From contig NZ_JAJQKI010000004.1 in NCBI RefSeq assembly GCF_023036475.1, forward strand, positions 1 to 64,000: DNA of 64,000 nt. Direction: 5' to 3'. A model generated the notes under the pieces. It did no database searches and was not told the origin of the DNA. It saw only the letters and a list, made by a program, of their open reading frames with translations. Source of the DNA: Bacillus pinisoli (GTDB lineage: Bacteria; Bacillota; Bacilli; Bacillales; SA4). Shown here piece by piece: positions 61,453-64,000 of this stretch (within the stretch, counting starts at the first letter, position 1; each line of letters opens with the position of its first letter). A program made the translations under genes and the position numbers.

Positions 61453-61605
61453 ATGGATCTTAATATGTTTTTAAATTATGAATTAGCAAAACAAAAACAA
61501 TCAGAATTACAAAGACAGTTAAAATTCAATGAAACGTATCATATTCAACATAAACAACGTGAAAAGTTTTGTATGTATATAATAGGGAAAAAAATTTGTT
61601 TTTAG
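61453..61605 (+). CDS. Small hypothetical protein (50 aa)
   Basis: A polar peptide beginning MDLNMFLNYELAKQKQSELQ, ending CMYIIGKKICF, with AGGAGGTGATGGTC directly upstream, the strongest RBS in the window. It contains two Cys near the C terminus. No family is recognised. The last dozen residues run into AT-rich sequence and may reflect a truncated gene. Confidence 0.55.
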   Translation: MDLNMFLNYELAKQKQSELQRQLKFNETYHIQHKQREKFCMYIIGKKICF

Positions 61606-61682
61606 TTTTATTGTAAATGTTTTACCATTTAGAACAATCCTGGCACTCCTCACCACGGGAGAGGAAATGTTAAATGAATGAG

Positions 61683-61800
61683 TTTTCGTTGATAAATTGG
61701 TATATTTGGTAGATAAAATGCACATTTCGTTGATAAAAGAGATTAATTGTTAGATATATTCAAGATTTCGTTGAATACCTTTAAATTTCGTTCAAATAAG
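61683..61800. repeat. Six degenerate direct repeats with 20-21 bp period
   Basis: Units related to TTTCGTTGATAAA occur with their G at 61688, 61709, 61729, 61749, 61770 and 61790, i.e. 21, 20, 20, 21 and 20 bp apart, two turns of the helix. Units 1, 3, 5 and 6 are best conserved (TTTCGTT); 2 and 4 are degenerate (TTTGGTA, ATTGTTA). No coding frame explains them. The rest of 61606-62130 holds only a terminator-like hairpin. Confidence 0.6.
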
Positions 61801-61874
61801 ATTGTTTAAACCTTGCCCAAACATTAATTTATAGGTGGGATTTCTACTTTTTGTTGTTTTGTTTGGTATATAAC

Positions 61875-61906
61875 AAAGAAGAGCGCCCTGAGGCACTCTT
61901 CTTTCG
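61875..61906 (+). terminator. Terminator-like hairpin
   Basis: Arms AAAGAAGAG-GCC and GGC-CTCTTCTTT with one internal mismatch and loop CTGA. The transcript it ends is not identified; a small RNA from the 61.6-61.9 kb interval is possible. Confidence 0.55.
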
Positions 61907-62121
61907 TATTTATCTATTACTTTGGCATGGACTTTTCCTTTTATATCTTATCATAAGCCCCACTTATCACCTAAGTCACTAGTTGAAATGTCAACTTACT
62001 ATTGGAGAGTATTTTCATTTGAACTTCCCCTATTATCAATAAGATGTGAACAAAAATCTACTGTCATTAAAAAGTTTTATAAACGCGAGTTATATTTCTT
62101 TCATTTTAAGTAATAGTTTAA

Positions 62122-64000
<1,879 letters not shown>

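Noticed and set aside
61922-62113. 63-residue frame upstream of katG
   Set aside because: No RBS, unusual composition and AT-rich non-coding character.

Overview
The window is AT-rich chromosomal DNA from an endospore-forming member of the Bacillaceae. This rests on gene content (spo0M, a Spo0E-like phosphatase, a GerP-type spore protein, a KinB-like kinase, bacillithiol BshB2/YojF, a yodL/yozD/yodN/yozE group, lutABC, helD, mhqO/mhqD) and on strong AGGAGG ribosome-binding sites. No rRNA, tRNA, CRISPR array, prophage or transposase gene was seen. Most of it is ordinary core chromosome, sprinkled with short non-coding mobile-like repeats.

Layout. 1-3.3 kb: a partner-switching signalling operon (HATPase kinase, PAS-LOV-PP2C phosphatase, STAS antagonist, CheY-like regulator) carrying a repeat element inside it. 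3.4-8.7 kb: monooxygenase, polysaccharide deacetylase with an odd in-frame UGA near its start, DacC-type D,D-peptidase, Suv3-like helicase, small RHH-like protein. 8.8-9.3 kb: an OsmC gene whose catalytic cysteine codon is UGA, followed by a SECIS-like hairpin (probable selenoprotein). 9.4-20.6 kb: spo0M, CBS protein, hydrolases, CapA, DEDDh exonuclease, mhqD-mhqO, an unassigned small RNA with its own promoter and terminator, CAP/LysM protein, a 53-aa Spo0E-like phosphatase, GNAT and MYG1. 20.7-32.2 kb: SplA-like protein, pepF, YdjO-like, DUF421, GerP-like, K+ transporter, cupredoxin, helD, prfC. 32.3-32.6 kb: a type I toxin-antitoxin locus (29-aa holin-like toxin and antisense RNA). 33-47.5 kb: beta-propeller lipoprotein-like protein, MFS and MATE exporters, Nfo-like nuclease, RlaP-type nucleotidyltransferase, second MurG, CAP protein, CBO0543-like pair, AI-2E family protein, bacillithiol genes, Fpg/Nei glycosylase. 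47.6-56.2 kb: YodL, YppC-like, PBP3, YozD, YodN, YozE, aromatic acid exporter, KinB-like kinase. 56.3-64 kb: monoacylglycerol lipase, lutABC, a second AI-2E family protein, a YidC remnant, a phased six-unit DNA repeat, and katG running off the right edge behind a probable PerR box.

The most notable items are (1) the UGA-containing OsmC gene with a hairpin at the right distance and with the right loop G, (2) the LOV-PP2C/STAS/HATPase module, which would couple blue light to an alternative-sigma or other partner-switch output, (3) the UGA at codon 6 of the deacetylase reading frame, again followed by a SECIS-sized hairpin, (4) the type I toxin-antitoxin locus, and (5) an orphan 110-nt RNA. Two families of short inverted-repeat elements recur across the window. 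All functional calls come from reading the translated sequence; no database search was run.
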